Assembly: GCA_003551265.1 (NCBI GenBank)
Contig: PUMG01000222.1
Location: 1 to 23,208, forward strand
Source of the DNA: Halovenus sp.
Lineage (GTDB): Archaea > Halobacteriota > Halobacteria > Halobacteriales > Haloarculaceae
Length of the DNA stretch: 23,208 bases
Direction of reading: 5' to 3'
The notes below the pieces were generated by a model. It searched no databases. It was given only the letters and a program-made list of their open reading frames with translations, and was not told the DNA's origin. The translations under genes and the position numbers were made by a program. Positions 7,796 through 15,572 of the stretch are shown piece by piece. Position 1 is the first letter of the stretch. The number at the start of each line of letters is the position of its first letter.

Positions 7796-8758
7796 GTGAA
7801 AGCGCTCGAAATCATCGGTAAACGACTCCTATTCGGTGTGATTGCAGCCTGGGGCGTGTTGACTGCCGTCTTTCTTCTGTTCACGGCGACACCGGACTGG
7901 ATAGCACAGCGTATCGAAGGCAACGTTCGAGCCGGGATGGGTGGCCCGGAGGGCGGAGACCCCGAGGCAGCCGAGGCCGCAGTCGAACGTGCGCTCGAAC
8001 AGTACTTCGCCGAACGTGGTCTCGACGGTCCGCTTCAGGAGGTGTATCTCCAGTGGATGTGGAACACAGTGACACTCGACTGGGGATACTCGTTCGAGTT
8101 GAACGAACCCGTCCTCTCGCTCGTCGTGGACGCGACGGTTCGGACTGCGATGTACGTCCTCCCGGCGGTGGTACTCGCCGTCGCCATCGGGATGATTGCT
8201 GGCCTGTTCGTCGCGCTGCGTCCCGAGAGCACACTCGCCAACGGTGGACGGGTCGCCTCGTACCTGCTCTTTGCCGTACCGAGTTTCTGGCTTGGCGGTC
8301 TGTACATCGGTACTCTCCAGGGTGGTGTCTTCGAGTACAACGCTGTTCTCTCCGAACACGTCCTCCCGATTGTCCTGGTGACGATGACCCTGCTTGGCGG
8401 ATACGTGAGCTATTCACGCGCTCACGCGCTGGAACACGTCAGTGCGGAGTTCGTGACACTCGTCAGGGCGAAAGGGGCGGGCCCAGTACTCGTCACAAAA
8501 CACGTCGTGAGAAACGCAGCCATCCCGCTGTTCTCGATGTTGTTCACCGAAGTGCTGGGGCTGCTGGTACTCTCGATTTTCGTCATCGAGATGGTGTTCG
8601 GTATCGAAGGCTTCGGCTACATCTTCTTCTTCGCTGTCGACGCCCGCGACATACCCGTCTTGCTCGGCTGTACGGTCGTGATCATCGCGGTCGGCGTCGT
8701 CGGCAACATCGTCCAGGATATCTCGTATACGTATCTCGACCCGCGCGTCGATGCGTAG
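7796..8758 (+). CDS. dppB: ABC importer permease, DppB-like, copy 2 (cluster 1)
   Basis: This is a second DppB/OppB-type membrane permease, 320 residues, colinear with the upstream copy without any length change. The GTG start is supported because it yields the same MKAL.I.G.RL.FG N-terminus. Signal-anchor-like and membrane segments, the GPLQEVYLQWMWN motif, the EAA loop (EFVTLVRAKGAGPVLVTKHVVRN) and the TYLDPRVDA end are all intact, so it is not a decayed copy. Long stretches are identical at DNA level with copy 1, such as 38 bp at 7261-7298 versus 8318-8355. The region around residues 45-110, probably extracytoplasmic, has diverged. It may form an alternative transporter with the same DppC and ATPases, or both copies may assemble together; this is inference. 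The gene ends 70 bp from the convergent phasin-like gene. Confidence 0.92.
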   Translation: MKALEIIGKRLLFGVIAAWGVLTAVFLLFTATPDWIAQRIEGNVRAGMGGPEGGDPEAAEAAVERALEQYFAERGLDGPLQEVYLQWMWNTVTLDWGYSFELNEPVLSLVVDATVRTAMYVLPAVVLAVAIGMIAGLFVALRPESTLANGGRVASYLLFAVPSFWLGGLYIGTLQGGVFEYNAVLSEHVLPIVLVTMTLLGGYVSYSRAHALEHVSAEFVTLVRAKGAGPVLVTKHVVRNAAIPLFSMLFTEVLGLLVLSIFVIEMVFGIEGFGYIFFFAVDARDIPVLLGCTVVIIAVGVVGNIVQDISYTYLDPRVDA

Positions 8759-8794
8759 TACTCTCGACTCCTTCCTTCGAAAGAAAGTCGTCAC

Positions 8795-8801
8795 AAAAAA
8801 A
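8795..8801 (-). terminator. T-tract terminator of the phasin-like gene
   Basis: On the minus strand there are seven consecutive T residues about 30 nt after the stop codon at 8829. Archaeal RNA polymerase terminates on such T tracts without needing a hairpin. Confidence 0.5.
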
Positions 8802-8828
8802 CGGGATGTCGTATCAGCCGACAGTCGT

Positions 8829-9377
8829 CTACGCTTCGAGGGCTTCTGCGGCCTGCTCGGAGACGTTCTGGATCTGGATCTGAACCTCTTCGACCTGGTC
8901 TTGCAGTTCTTCGACCTGCTCGCCGACGTGCTCGGTCGCTTCGACTGACTGGTGCTCGAACTCCTCGTGAGCTTCGAGCAGCATCTCGAGTTGCTCTTCG
9001 AGCGTCTCGAGGTACTCCGCGGTCAGCTCGTCGTAGGAGTCCAGCCCGTCACCGAGTTCGTTCTCCATCGCGTCGAACGCCTCTTCGTGTGCGCTCAGGA
9101 ACTCCTCGTACTGCTGGTCCACGTTCGCGCGAACGTCGTCGACCACGGCGGCCATTCCCGGCACGGTCTCCATCGCGTCGACGCTGCGATGGACGTTCTC
9201 CTGGAACGCCTCGACGACCTGACGCTGGGTGCTCTCGTGAAGGTCCAGCGTGTCGATGGCCGCTCCAGCCATCTCCATCTGGAACTTCAGCCCGCTCTCG
9301 ATGGCGCGCTGGCCCTGGGCGAGTGTCTGGCGCTGCAGTTCGAACGTCGTCGTTATCGGTGTCGTGTAGTCTACCAT
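8829..9377 (-). CDS. Phasin-like acidic coiled-coil protein
   Basis: This 182-residue, almost wholly helical protein begins MVDYTTPITTTFELQRQTL, which resembles the start of phasin-type granule-coat proteins (FELQRQ..AQGQ.AIE.GLKFQ). It continues with long heptad stretches rich in E, Q, L and V (LEEQLEMLLEAHEEFEHQ, VEELQDQVEEVQIQIQ) and no membrane segment. The start is ATG 9377, because AGGAGGT (9387-9393) sits 9 nt upstream; the frame continues to 9434 but that part lies upstream of the ribosome site. A TATA box at 9411-9416 and four 10-bp-phased CCAT motifs lie further upstream. A role in coating polyhydroxyalkanoate granules is a guess from architecture. No PHA synthase is in the window, and it could be another haloarchaeal coiled-coil protein. 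Confidence 0.7.
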   Translation of the reverse strand: MVDYTTPITTTFELQRQTLAQGQRAIESGLKFQMEMAGAAIDTLDLHESTQRQVVEAFQENVHRSVDAMETVPGMAAVVDDVRANVDQQYEEFLSAHEEAFDAMENELGDGLDSYDELTAEYLETLEEQLEMLLEAHEEFEHQSVEATEHVGEQVEELQDQVEEVQIQIQNVSEQAAEALEA

Positions 9378-9410
9378 TGTCCTTCTACCTCCTTCTACTC
9401 CCCGCACAGG

Positions 9411-9416
9411 TATAAA
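9411..9416 (-). promoter_or_regulatory. TATA box of the phasin-like gene
   Basis: TTTATA on the minus strand, 34-39 bp upstream of the ATG at 9377. The predicted RNA start falls at the edge of the AGGAGGT ribosome site (9387-9393), so the leader is very short. Confidence 0.55.
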
Positions 9417-9430
9417 TCTTACTGTTATTA

Positions 9431-9464
9431 CCATCTCCTACCATCTGATGCCATCCTGTGCCAT
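9431..9464. promoter_or_regulatory. Four CCAT motifs at exact 10-bp spacing upstream of the phasin-like promoter
   Basis: CCATC begins at 9431, 9441 and 9451, and CCAT at 9461. Read on the minus strand these are ATGG/GATGG motifs repeating once per helical turn, 15-50 bp upstream of the TATA box. The bases between motifs are not conserved. This is what a cooperative activator or repressor site on one DNA face would look like. Confidence 0.5.
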
Positions 9465-9577
9465 AGCCGAGGTTCGCACTCAGAGATTGCTTCGTGGTGG
9501 CGAACACGTGAGCAGCCGAATAGAACAGAGTCGAACGACAAGAGTGGGTTCCGAAACAGTAGATACCTTCGTGAGAA

Positions 9578-10351
9578 TTAAATCTCCTGTCGAACACACT
9601 CGAACGCTTCGGCTCCGAGTCCAGCCAGTCCGAGCTGTTCGTCGTGTGCGTCACTCCCACCAGTCACGAGGAGGTCGTACCGTCTCACTGCGTCGGTGAC
9701 GAGGGAGTTGTCCACCTCACGGCCGTAGGGGTAGTACCGTTCGACTGCATCGAGCGTCTCACAGCACTCGAGCGCTCGCTCGGGGTCAGGATATCTGAAC
9801 GGGTGTGCGAGTCCCACAACGCCACAGGCTTCTTTGAGACAGTCCCGTCCAGTCTCGAAGTCGGGGACGTCACGGGGAACGTAACATGGACCGTCGTCCC
9901 CGATGAGGTGGACGAACGCACCCTCGTAGTCGTAGTCGGCGTCGCTCGCGTCGATTGCACGTGCGATGTGTGGTCGGCCAACGCCCTCCTCGAAGCTCAC
10001 GTCGAGTGTAACGCCGGTGTGCTCTTCGACGCGCGTCACGATGGCACGCGCTCGCTCGATACGGTTCGCCTGCAGGCGTTCGACCAGCGCCTGCAGGTCG
10101 GCTGTCGGTCTGACGCCGTAGCCGAGCAGGTCGAGGCGGAACGCACCCGCGTCGACACGGAGTTCGATGCCGTGAATCACGGTCAGTCCCTCGATGTCGA
10201 CTATCGGGTCGTCGAGGTCCGGATGCAGACGGTCGTGGTCTGTGATGGCCACGGCATCGAGGCTGGCGCGCCGGGCGGCCTCCGGGAGTGTATCGAGTGT
10301 GAGCGTTCCGTCCGAGTTCGTCGTGTGTACGTGCAGATCTGCAACGACCAT
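9578..10351 (-). CDS. PHP-domain metal-dependent phosphoesterase
   Basis: This is a 257-residue cytoplasmic PHP-family hydrolase. All expected metal ligands are visible: H7 and H9 (DLHVHT), D14, D38-H39 (TDHD), E63 (GIE), H128 (GRPH), H183 (AHPF) and D234/H236 (GSDAH). The layout matches the single-domain group that includes the YciV/RNase AM-type nucleotide phosphatases, which remove phosphates from 3',5'-bisphosphonucleotides or short RNA 5' ends. The actual substrate here is not determined by the sequence. The start is ATG 10351 with GAGGTG 5 nt upstream; an in-frame GTG at 10357 is an alternative. It lies 28 nt downstream of the Nmad3-like gene on the same strand, so the two are probably co-transcribed. 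Confidence 0.88.
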   Translation of the reverse strand: MVVADLHVHTTNSDGTLTLDTLPEAARRASLDAVAITDHDRLHPDLDDPIVDIEGLTVIHGIELRVDAGAFRLDLLGYGVRPTADLQALVERLQANRIERARAIVTRVEEHTGVTLDVSFEEGVGRPHIARAIDASDADYDYEGAFVHLIGDDGPCYVPRDVPDFETGRDCLKEACGVVGLAHPFRYPDPERALECCETLDAVERYYPYGREVDNSLVTDAVRRYDLLVTGGSDAHDEQLGLAGLGAEAFECVRQEI

Positions 10352-10379
10352 GCACACACCTCGTGGGCCACTCGTTTGG

Positions 10380-11114
10380 CTACTGTGGTCTCGGCCCGGC
10401 GTCCTCGACCGCGTCGGGAGCGAGTGTCGCCGCGTCGAGCAGTGTTTCGGTGGCGCACTCGTCGAATCGAAGCGGACGACGCCACCACGGACCCTTTCCG
10501 GAGTCGCTGGAACAGTCGGTCACGAGCCAGTTGGCATCCGTCCCGGCGGTTGGTCTGCTCAGCGGGACGGTACGGTCGTACAGTCGCGATTTCTCTGGCG
10601 AGCCACGCAACAGCACGCGAGCGTCGTTCGTCGAGCGTTTGACGTGTGCGTTGTTCGCGAACACACTCCGCTCGTCCTCGGAGAGTTTTGCGTACTGCTC
10701 ACCCGTCACCGGATCCTGTGCGAGGTGGAACTGGCCGATGACGAACGACCCCCACCTCGGCGGGAGCCACGAACTCTCCTCGGCGACCGACAGGGTGGCA
10801 TAGAAGAACACGTAGTCGCCAGCCGACAGCGACGACAGTGGCCCGGCTTTCACGCCGTGTTCGTCGCCGTAGGTGTAGCGCTCACAGAACGGATACTCCG
10901 GAAACTCCGGGTCGAGATGAACTGGCGTCTCTGCGACGTCGTCTGGAATCGGACAGGAGAGAGACGGTCCGAGGTCACCGTACGTCGGCACTGGCTGAAC
11001 TGTGTCGCTGGTCTCGGGAATCGGGATGTACTCGAACCGACCGTCGGCCCACACCGGGGCCCTGAACCCGGGTTCGTTCGTGTTCGCACCGACGTTGATG
11101 GCGATTGCCCGCAT
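10380..11114 (-). CDS. Probable Nmad3-family (nucleotide modification associated domain 3) protein
   Basis: This is a soluble 244-residue protein beginning MRAIAINVGANTNEPGFRAP, with FEYIPIPE shortly after and a GDYVFFYATL strand in the middle. This pattern recalls the Nmad3 family, named for association with genes for modified DNA bases; its biochemical activity is unknown, and the assignment is from memory without a search. The start is ATG 11114, because the N-terminal signature begins there and a TATA-like box (11140-11149) lies about 30 bp upstream with no Shine-Dalgarno. The 19 additional upstream codons are unlike the family. The likely operon partner is the PHP phosphoesterase 28 nt downstream. 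No methyltransferase, thymidylate-synthase-like or glycosyltransferase gene is nearby, so a link to DNA modification is not supported by context. Confidence 0.65.
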   Translation of the reverse strand: MRAIAINVGANTNEPGFRAPVWADGRFEYIPIPETSDTVQPVPTYGDLGPSLSCPIPDDVAETPVHLDPEFPEYPFCERYTYGDEHGVKAGPLSSLSAGDYVFFYATLSVAEESSWLPPRWGSFVIGQFHLAQDPVTGEQYAKLSEDERSVFANNAHVKRSTNDARVLLRGSPEKSRLYDRTVPLSRPTAGTDANWLVTDCSSDSGKGPWWRRPLRFDECATETLLDAATLAPDAVEDAGPRPQ

Positions 11115-11139
11115 ACACTGGTGTTCTCGCCGGGAGATG

Positions 11140-11149
11140 AAGTATGCAT
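11140..11149 (-). promoter_or_regulatory. TATA-like box of the Nmad3-like gene
   Basis: ATGCATACTT on the minus strand, centred about 30 bp before ATG 11114, with no ribosome site between. This fits leaderless transcription. Confidence 0.45.
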
Positions 11150-11171
11150 CACTCCACGTGTGTGGCTGCAT

Positions 11172-11224
11172 CCGTTCGCCAGCTACGCCGTGGCTACAGC
11201 CGTTCGCCAGCTACGCCGTGGCTA
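11172..11224. repeat. 28-bp-period tandem repeat at the 3' end of the zinc-ribbon gene
   Basis: The 25-bp unit starting CCGTTCGCC occurs perfectly at 11172-11196 and 11200-11224, and CCGTTC recurs at 11228. Each unit contains a near-perfect 15-bp palindrome (11181-11195 and 11209-11223, one mismatched pair). On the minus strand the units copy the last codons and TAG stop of the zinc-ribbon gene (GAACGG.T.TAG), so this looks like slippage or duplication of the gene end. The RNA could fold into two hairpins just after the stop. Confidence 0.75.
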
Positions 11225-11476
11225 TAACCGTTCTCCACAGCACCGGCAGAACAGGAACATCGGATGGTTCTCGTTGTACGTCCCACAGCTGTCACACGAG
11301 ACCAGATCACCGTCGGGAACGTCCTCCGGTACGTCGACGGTGAGCGCTCCTCCCTCGGCGACTGGTGTGGTCTGCTCTGGCGGTTTTGTCGTCGACTTCC
11401 TGAAATAGCGGTACAGAACGACCTGGAGCAGGGCGAACCCCACGAGATACGCGAGTACCCAGACCCAGACCTCCAT
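11222..11476 (-). CDS. Small membrane protein with C-terminal zinc ribbon
   Basis: This 84-residue protein has one N-terminal transmembrane helix (about 4-23, VWVLAYLVGFALLQVVLY), a short basic stop-transfer segment (RYFRKS), an acidic linker and a C-terminal zinc ribbon formed by C61/C64 and C77/C80 (CDSCG and CRCCGERL). Similar helix-plus-ribbon proteins are common in haloarchaea and uncharacterised. The ribbon should face the cytoplasm if the basic segment is inside. The start is ATG 11476, with a TATA-like box (11494-11503) about 23 bp upstream and no Shine-Dalgarno, so it is probably leaderless. The gene terminus is copied in the tandem repeat that follows. Confidence 0.8.
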   Translation of the reverse strand: MEVWVWVLAYLVGFALLQVVLYRYFRKSTTKPPEQTTPVAEGGALTVDVPEDVPDGDLVSCDSCGTYNENHPMFLFCRCCGERL

Positions 11477-11493
11477 ATTACACCCTACGCTGT

Positions 11494-11503
11494 CCGAATA
11501 CTT
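11494..11503 (-). promoter_or_regulatory. TATA-like box of the zinc-ribbon gene
   Basis: AAGTATTCGG on the minus strand, centred 23 bp upstream of ATG 11476, within the 50-bp gap after the M48 protease gene. Confidence 0.4.
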
Positions 11504-11526
11504 GGGTGTTCGGCCCGCTCACGACC

Positions 11527-12735
11527 CTATCGGTTGCGATCCGATTCGAGCGACTGGAGACGACGAATCCGTTTCTCGGTGGGTGGATGGGTTGCCAGAA
11601 GCGTTCGACGAACAAATCGAGCAACGCCATCGAAGAACTGACGTTCCTTCCACGGTGGTGGAACGATTCCAAAGGCGGCGGTCGAGCGATGTGCTCGCGC
11701 ATCTCGACTGGGGGACACACGGGCACCATGGTCGAGTTTCGCCAGGGCACTCGCGAGCGCGGCGGGGTCACCAGTCAATCGGGCCCCAGCGTAGTCAGCG
11801 ACGTACTCTCGATAGCGTGCGACCAGCGACACAGCGACACGGCTGAATCCGGCAAGCGTCCATGCGATGACCATCAACGGAGCGACCGAGAAGACCCGTG
11901 ACGCGCGGGCCGGCGGAATCGAGAGGGCGGTGAGAACCGCAGCGTCCCGGTTCAGCAGATGTGCGGTTTCGTGAGCGAGCACTGCATCAAGTTCCTCGTC
12001 GTCGAGTTCCTCGATGAGCCCACGCGAGACGACCAGCACGGACTCCTCCGGCCGATATCCGACCGTTGCTGCCTGGGGGAATGGTGACTGGCCAATTCGA
12101 ACCGCTGGCGGCGAGATGTCTGCCTGGGCCGCCAGGCGATGCACTCTGGTTGTGATGTCTCTCTGTATATCGTCGTTTTCGGCGGAGTCCAGCACGAGGT
12201 AGGCGTCAGTTAGCTCGCTCTCGACAGTGCTGTTGCTCTGAAACTCTTCGGCGATTATTTTTCCCGTGTGGGTTGCCGTTGCGACTGCTGCGACGAGAAA
12301 TCCCAGGACCACTGTCGAGATTCCCAACCACTCCGTGATGGCGACGTGAGAAAGGATGACAGTGAGTGGGAGTACCCATGCAACGACAAGAACCTTGAGC
12401 GGAACGACAGTGAACGGGTTCCACAGCGCAGGACCCACGTCTTTCATCACCGGTGCAACAGCCGGATCCGAAATTCGGTCACTTATCGTACCTGGTGTGA
12501 GTACCAGTTTGAGCAGGGTAACGAACACCCACCAGACGAGCAACACGAGAGTGCAGAAAGCGACGATGAGCAGTATGCCAGCAGCATATTCGTCTCCGGC
12601 GTCGATGAATGCCCACGCAAACACCCACAGCGTGGCGAGTTCGATACCGACGATGAACAGAAGACTGACCAGGCCCAGAAGCGACGTAAACGCCATTCGG
12701 AGCCACAACCCACGGTAGAGCCCGCTAGCGGTCAT
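11527..12735 (-). CDS. M48-family membrane zinc metalloprotease (HtpX-like)
   Basis: This is an integral membrane protease of 402 residues. Four hydrophobic segments lie in the first 155 residues (about 13-45, 52-78, 112-132, 138-155). A cytosolic catalytic domain follows, with the zinc motif HETAH at 255-259 and the third ligand E310 in REYVAD. Two further hydrophobic stretches lie between them, and a THPPTEKRI motif sits near 382, as in HtpX/Ste24-type enzymes. All catalytic residues are present. The expected role is turnover of damaged or misfolded membrane proteins. The extra N-terminal helices make it longer than bacterial HtpX, which has about 290 residues. The start is ATG 12735, without a clear Shine-Dalgarno; a weak TATA-like AACTATT lies at 12766-12772. 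It is divergent from the cyclophilin gene. HtpX-like is safe; orthology to htpX is not claimed. Confidence 0.88.
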   Translation of the reverse strand: MTASGLYRGLWLRMAFTSLLGLVSLLFIVGIELATLWVFAWAFIDAGDEYAAGILLIVAFCTLVLLVWWVFVTLLKLVLTPGTISDRISDPAVAPVMKDVGPALWNPFTVVPLKVLVVAWVLPLTVILSHVAITEWLGISTVVLGFLVAAVATATHTGKIIAEEFQSNSTVESELTDAYLVLDSAENDDIQRDITTRVHRLAAQADISPPAVRIGQSPFPQAATVGYRPEESVLVVSRGLIEELDDEELDAVLAHETAHLLNRDAAVLTALSIPPARASRVFSVAPLMVIAWTLAGFSRVAVSLVARYREYVADYAGARLTGDPAALASALAKLDHGARVSPSRDARAHRSTAAFGIVPPPWKERQFFDGVARFVRRTLLATHPPTEKRIRRLQSLESDRNR

Positions 12736-12852
12736 CTATCTCGAAATAACCGGGGTCGAGACAGGAATAGTTGTTCATAACTGCTAACCGATACCGTTTT
12801 TTCACCACCCTGCCTACCGCGGCGTATCAACCGACGTACACTGCTACTGGCG

Positions 12853-13620
12853 ATGGGAACGACCGCCGGAGTCGCGCTTGCGGGCTGTCTCGGGAGTGAC
12901 GACGATGACGACGAACCTGGCGACGATACTGAGAGCGACGACGCCGAAACTGACGACGGTACCAACGGCGAAACAGACGAGAGAACGGACGACACAGACG
13001 ATGACGGAGATGCGACGGACGAGACCGACGACGACAATGGCGACGCCGACACCGATGACACCGAACCCGATGAGAGCGACGACACCGGTGACACCGACGA
13101 CACCGGGGAGACGCTGACTGCAACACTCCAGACGACCCACGGCGACATCGACATTGAACTCCACGGCGAGCGTGCGCCTCGAACCGTCGAGAACTTCGTC
13201 GGGCTTGCAACAGGGGAGCAGACGTGGACGGACCCCGAAACTGGCGAGGAAATCGAGGGAGAACCGCTGTACGACGACGTTCTCTTCCACCGGGTCATCG
13301 ACGGGTTCATGATCCAGACCGGCGACCCGACGGGAACCGGATTCGGCGGGCCGGGCTATCAGTTCGACGACGAGTTCCACGAGGAGCTTCGCCACGACGA
13401 CGCAGGCATCGTGAGCATGGCCAACTCCGGGCCGGACACCAACGGCTCACAGTTTTTCATCACGCTCGACGCCCAGCCCCACCTCGACGACGCCCACTCC
13501 GTCTTCGGTACCGTTACCGAAGGCATGGACGTCGTCAGAGAAATCGGGAGCGTCGAAACCGACGAGAACGACATGCCTGTCGAGGATGTCGTGCTCGAAT
13601 CAGTGACAGTTCAGGAGTGA
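12853..13620 (+). CDS. Cyclophilin-type peptidyl-prolyl isomerase, probable lipoprotein
   Basis: From the ATG at 12853 the protein has 255 residues. It shows a lipobox (ALAGC, Cys at 12), an about 80-residue linker almost entirely D, E, T and G, then a complete cyclophilin domain with FHRVI, FMIQTGD, SMANSGPDTNGSQFFIT and HSVFG. It is expected to speed proline isomerisation during folding outside the membrane. The frame upstream of 12853 is open and reads INRRTLLLA joined to MGTTAGVALAGCLG, a typical twin-arginine lipoprotein leader. However, the position that should be Met is ATC (12826-12828), and no ATG, GTG or TTG occurs before the stop at 12778. The given start is therefore the first standard codon but probably loses the export signal. 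The 3' end abuts the thrS stop with no spacer. Confidence 0.88.
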   Translation: MGTTAGVALAGCLGSDDDDDEPGDDTESDDAETDDGTNGETDERTDDTDDDGDATDETDDDNGDADTDDTEPDESDDTGDTDDTGETLTATLQTTHGDIDIELHGERAPRTVENFVGLATGEQTWTDPETGEEIEGEPLYDDVLFHRVIDGFMIQTGDPTGTGFGGPGYQFDDEFHEELRHDDAGIVSMANSGPDTNGSQFFITLDAQPHLDDAHSVFGTVTEGMDVVREIGSVETDENDMPVEDVVLESVTVQE

Positions 13621-15564
13621 CTACTCGGTTCCGAACGCAGGTTCGACCCACTTCTCTTCGACCTCGCGTTCGAGGTGTGCCCGGAACTGGTCGACGGGAA
13701 CGTCTTTGTACTCCTCCTCGAATCGGTCTCGAACAGAGACGGTCTCGTCTTCTTCCTCGGTGTCGCCGACGATGAGCATGTAGGGGACGCGGTCGTCGTG
13801 TGCGGCCTGTATCTTCTTGGCGACCGTCCACGATCGCTCTTCGATTTCGACGCGGAACGCACCGAGGTCAGCGTGTTTGAGCCGCTTTGCGTAGCCGAGG
13901 TTGTCGTCGGAGACGGGGAGAATCCGGACCTGCGTGGGGGCAAGCCACGTCGGGAAGTTCCCGTTGAAGTGCTCTATCATCACGCCCATGAACCGCTCGA
14001 ACGACCCGAGAAGTGCGCGGTGGACCATCACCGGCCGGTGTTCCTCGTTGTCCGCACCGACGTAGGTCAGGTCGAGACGCTCGGGAATGTTGAAATCGAG
14101 CTGAACAGTCCCGATGGTCCACTCCCGACCGATGGCGTCGCGGGCGTCGAGTGCGATTTTCGGGCCGTAGAAGGCGGCCTCGCCGGGTTCGACATCGTAG
14201 TCGAGCCCGAGCGATTCGAGCGAGTTCCGAAGCCCCTGGGTGGCTTCCTCCCAGATTTCGTCGCTCCCGACGGCGTTGTCGCCTTTCGTCTCGAGTTTGT
14301 ACAGCACCTCCAGGTCGAAGTAGCCGTATATCTCCTCGATGATTTCGAGGGTGCTGGTGATCTCCTCCTCGACCTGATCCCGGCGGATGAACGCGTGGCC
14401 GTCGTCCTGTGTGAGACCGCGCACCCGGAGCAGACCCGAGAGTTCGCCCGACTGCTCGTTTCGATAGACCGTGCCGAACTCCGAAAAGCGAACCGGCAGG
14501 TCGCGATAGGAGTACTGCCCTTGCTGGTAGATGTGGGCGTGGTTCGCACAGTTCATCGGCTTGAGTCCGTACTCTGTGTCGTCTTGCTCCCACGCGAACA
14601 TCTCACCCTCCTCTTTGAACGCGTCGTAGTGCCCGGTCGGCTTCCAGAGTGCAGCCTTGTTCAACTCCGGGGTCCAGACCTCGTCGTAGCCGAGGTCGTC
14701 GTTTTTCGCCCGGATGAACTCCTCGAGTTCGCGCCGGATGGTCATTCCCGGTGGGTGATAGTGAGCACACCCCGGCGAGTGTTCGGGCACCGAAAAGAGG
14801 TCCATCTCCGAGCCGATTTTGCGGTGGTCGCGCTCTTTGGCCTCCTCGCGCCGGGTGAGAAACGCGTCGAGGTCGTCCTCGCTCTCGAAAGCCGTCCCGT
14901 AGACGCGGGTCAACTGGTCGTTCTCCTCGTCACCACGCCAGTAGGCGGCTGACATCTCCAGCAACGTTATCGCACCGATGTCGCCGGTCGAGTCGACGTG
15001 TGGCCCCTGACAGAGGTCCTGCCAGTCGTCCTGGACGTAAAAGGAGACCGTCTCCTCACCGGCAGCCTCGGTATCGAGGATATCCTGTTTGTAGGGGTTG
15101 TCGTGGTAGATTTCGAGGGCGTCCTCGCGCGAGCGCTCGACGCGTTCGAGTTCGTAGTCGGCCTCGAGAATCGTCGCCATCTCGGTCTCAATCTCGTCGA
15201 GGTCGTCCTCGTCGAGTTCGACCCCCGCGATATCGTAGTAGAAGCCGTCATCAGTCGACGGCCCGATAGCGAGTTTCGCCTCGGGATAGAGACGCTGGAG
15301 CGCCTGCGCGAAGACGTGTGCGCCGGTGTGCCGAAGTACTTCGAGATACTCGTCGCTGTCTTCGGTGACAATCTCGATGGTACAGTCAGACGTCAGTGGC
15401 GTAGTCTTGTCTACGAGGTCGCCGTCGACGACGCCCGCAATCGTGTCGCGGCCGAGTCCAGGCCCAATCTCGTAGGCGACATCCTCGACGGTCGAACCGT
15501 GCGCTACCTCCATCTCCGAGCCGTCCGGCAGGACGACAGTTACTGTAGACGCTTTCTGTGACAT
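13621..15564 (-). CDS. thrS: Threonyl-tRNA synthetase
   Basis: This enzyme charges tRNA-Thr with threonine and has 647 residues, the normal length for the family. In order there is a TGS domain (about 7-67), the second N-terminal editing domain with HTGAH (79-83) and its partner CQGPH, a class II catalytic core, and a C-terminal anticodon-binding domain from about 540. The core shows motif 1 around [12 protein letters not shown], motif 2 [18 protein letters not shown], and zinc ligands in MNCANH, DDGHAF and MVHRALLG. This is the TGS/N2-editing type also found in bacteria. The start is ATG 15564 with a GAGAGGT site 6 nt upstream. That site is one arm of a perfect palindrome, and the leader is hairpin-rich, suggesting translational control. 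The gene converges on cyclophilin with stop codons touching. Confidence 0.97.
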   Translation of the reverse strand: MSQKASTVTVVLPDGSEMEVAHGSTVEDVAYEIGPGLGRDTIAGVVDGDLVDKTTPLTSDCTIEIVTEDSDEYLEVLRHTGAHVFAQALQRLYPEAKLAIGPSTDDGFYYDIAGVELDEDDLDEIETEMATILEADYELERVERSREDALEIYHDNPYKQDILDTEAAGEETVSFYVQDDWQDLCQGPHVDSTGDIGAITLLEMSAAYWRGDEENDQLTRVYGTAFESEDDLDAFLTRREEAKERDHRKIGSEMDLFSVPEHSPGCAHYHPPGMTIRRELEEFIRAKNDDLGYDEVWTPELNKAALWKPTGHYDAFKEEGEMFAWEQDDTEYGLKPMNCANHAHIYQQGQYSYRDLPVRFSEFGTVYRNEQSGELSGLLRVRGLTQDDGHAFIRRDQVEEEITSTLEIIEEIYGYFDLEVLYKLETKGDNAVGSDEIWEEATQGLRNSLESLGLDYDVEPGEAAFYGPKIALDARDAIGREWTIGTVQLDFNIPERLDLTYVGADNEEHRPVMVHRALLGSFERFMGVMIEHFNGNFPTWLAPTQVRILPVSDDNLGYAKRLKHADLGAFRVEIEERSWTVAKKIQAAHDDRVPYMLIVGDTEEEDETVSVRDRFEEEYKDVPVDQFRAHLEREVEEKWVEPAFGTE

Positions 15565-15572
15565 ACGTGAAC

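Noticed and set aside
7796..8758. Second dppB as a decayed duplicate
   Set aside because: The frame is complete, the same length as copy 1, and all family motifs are intact.
11172..11230. CRISPR-like repeat
   Set aside because: Only two full copies separated by 3 bp, with no spacers and no cas genes.
13675..14952. Long plus-strand open frame (425 codons) opposite thrS
   Set aside because: It is the antisense shadow of a perfect thrS gene; high GC removes stop codons, and the translation shows no domain.
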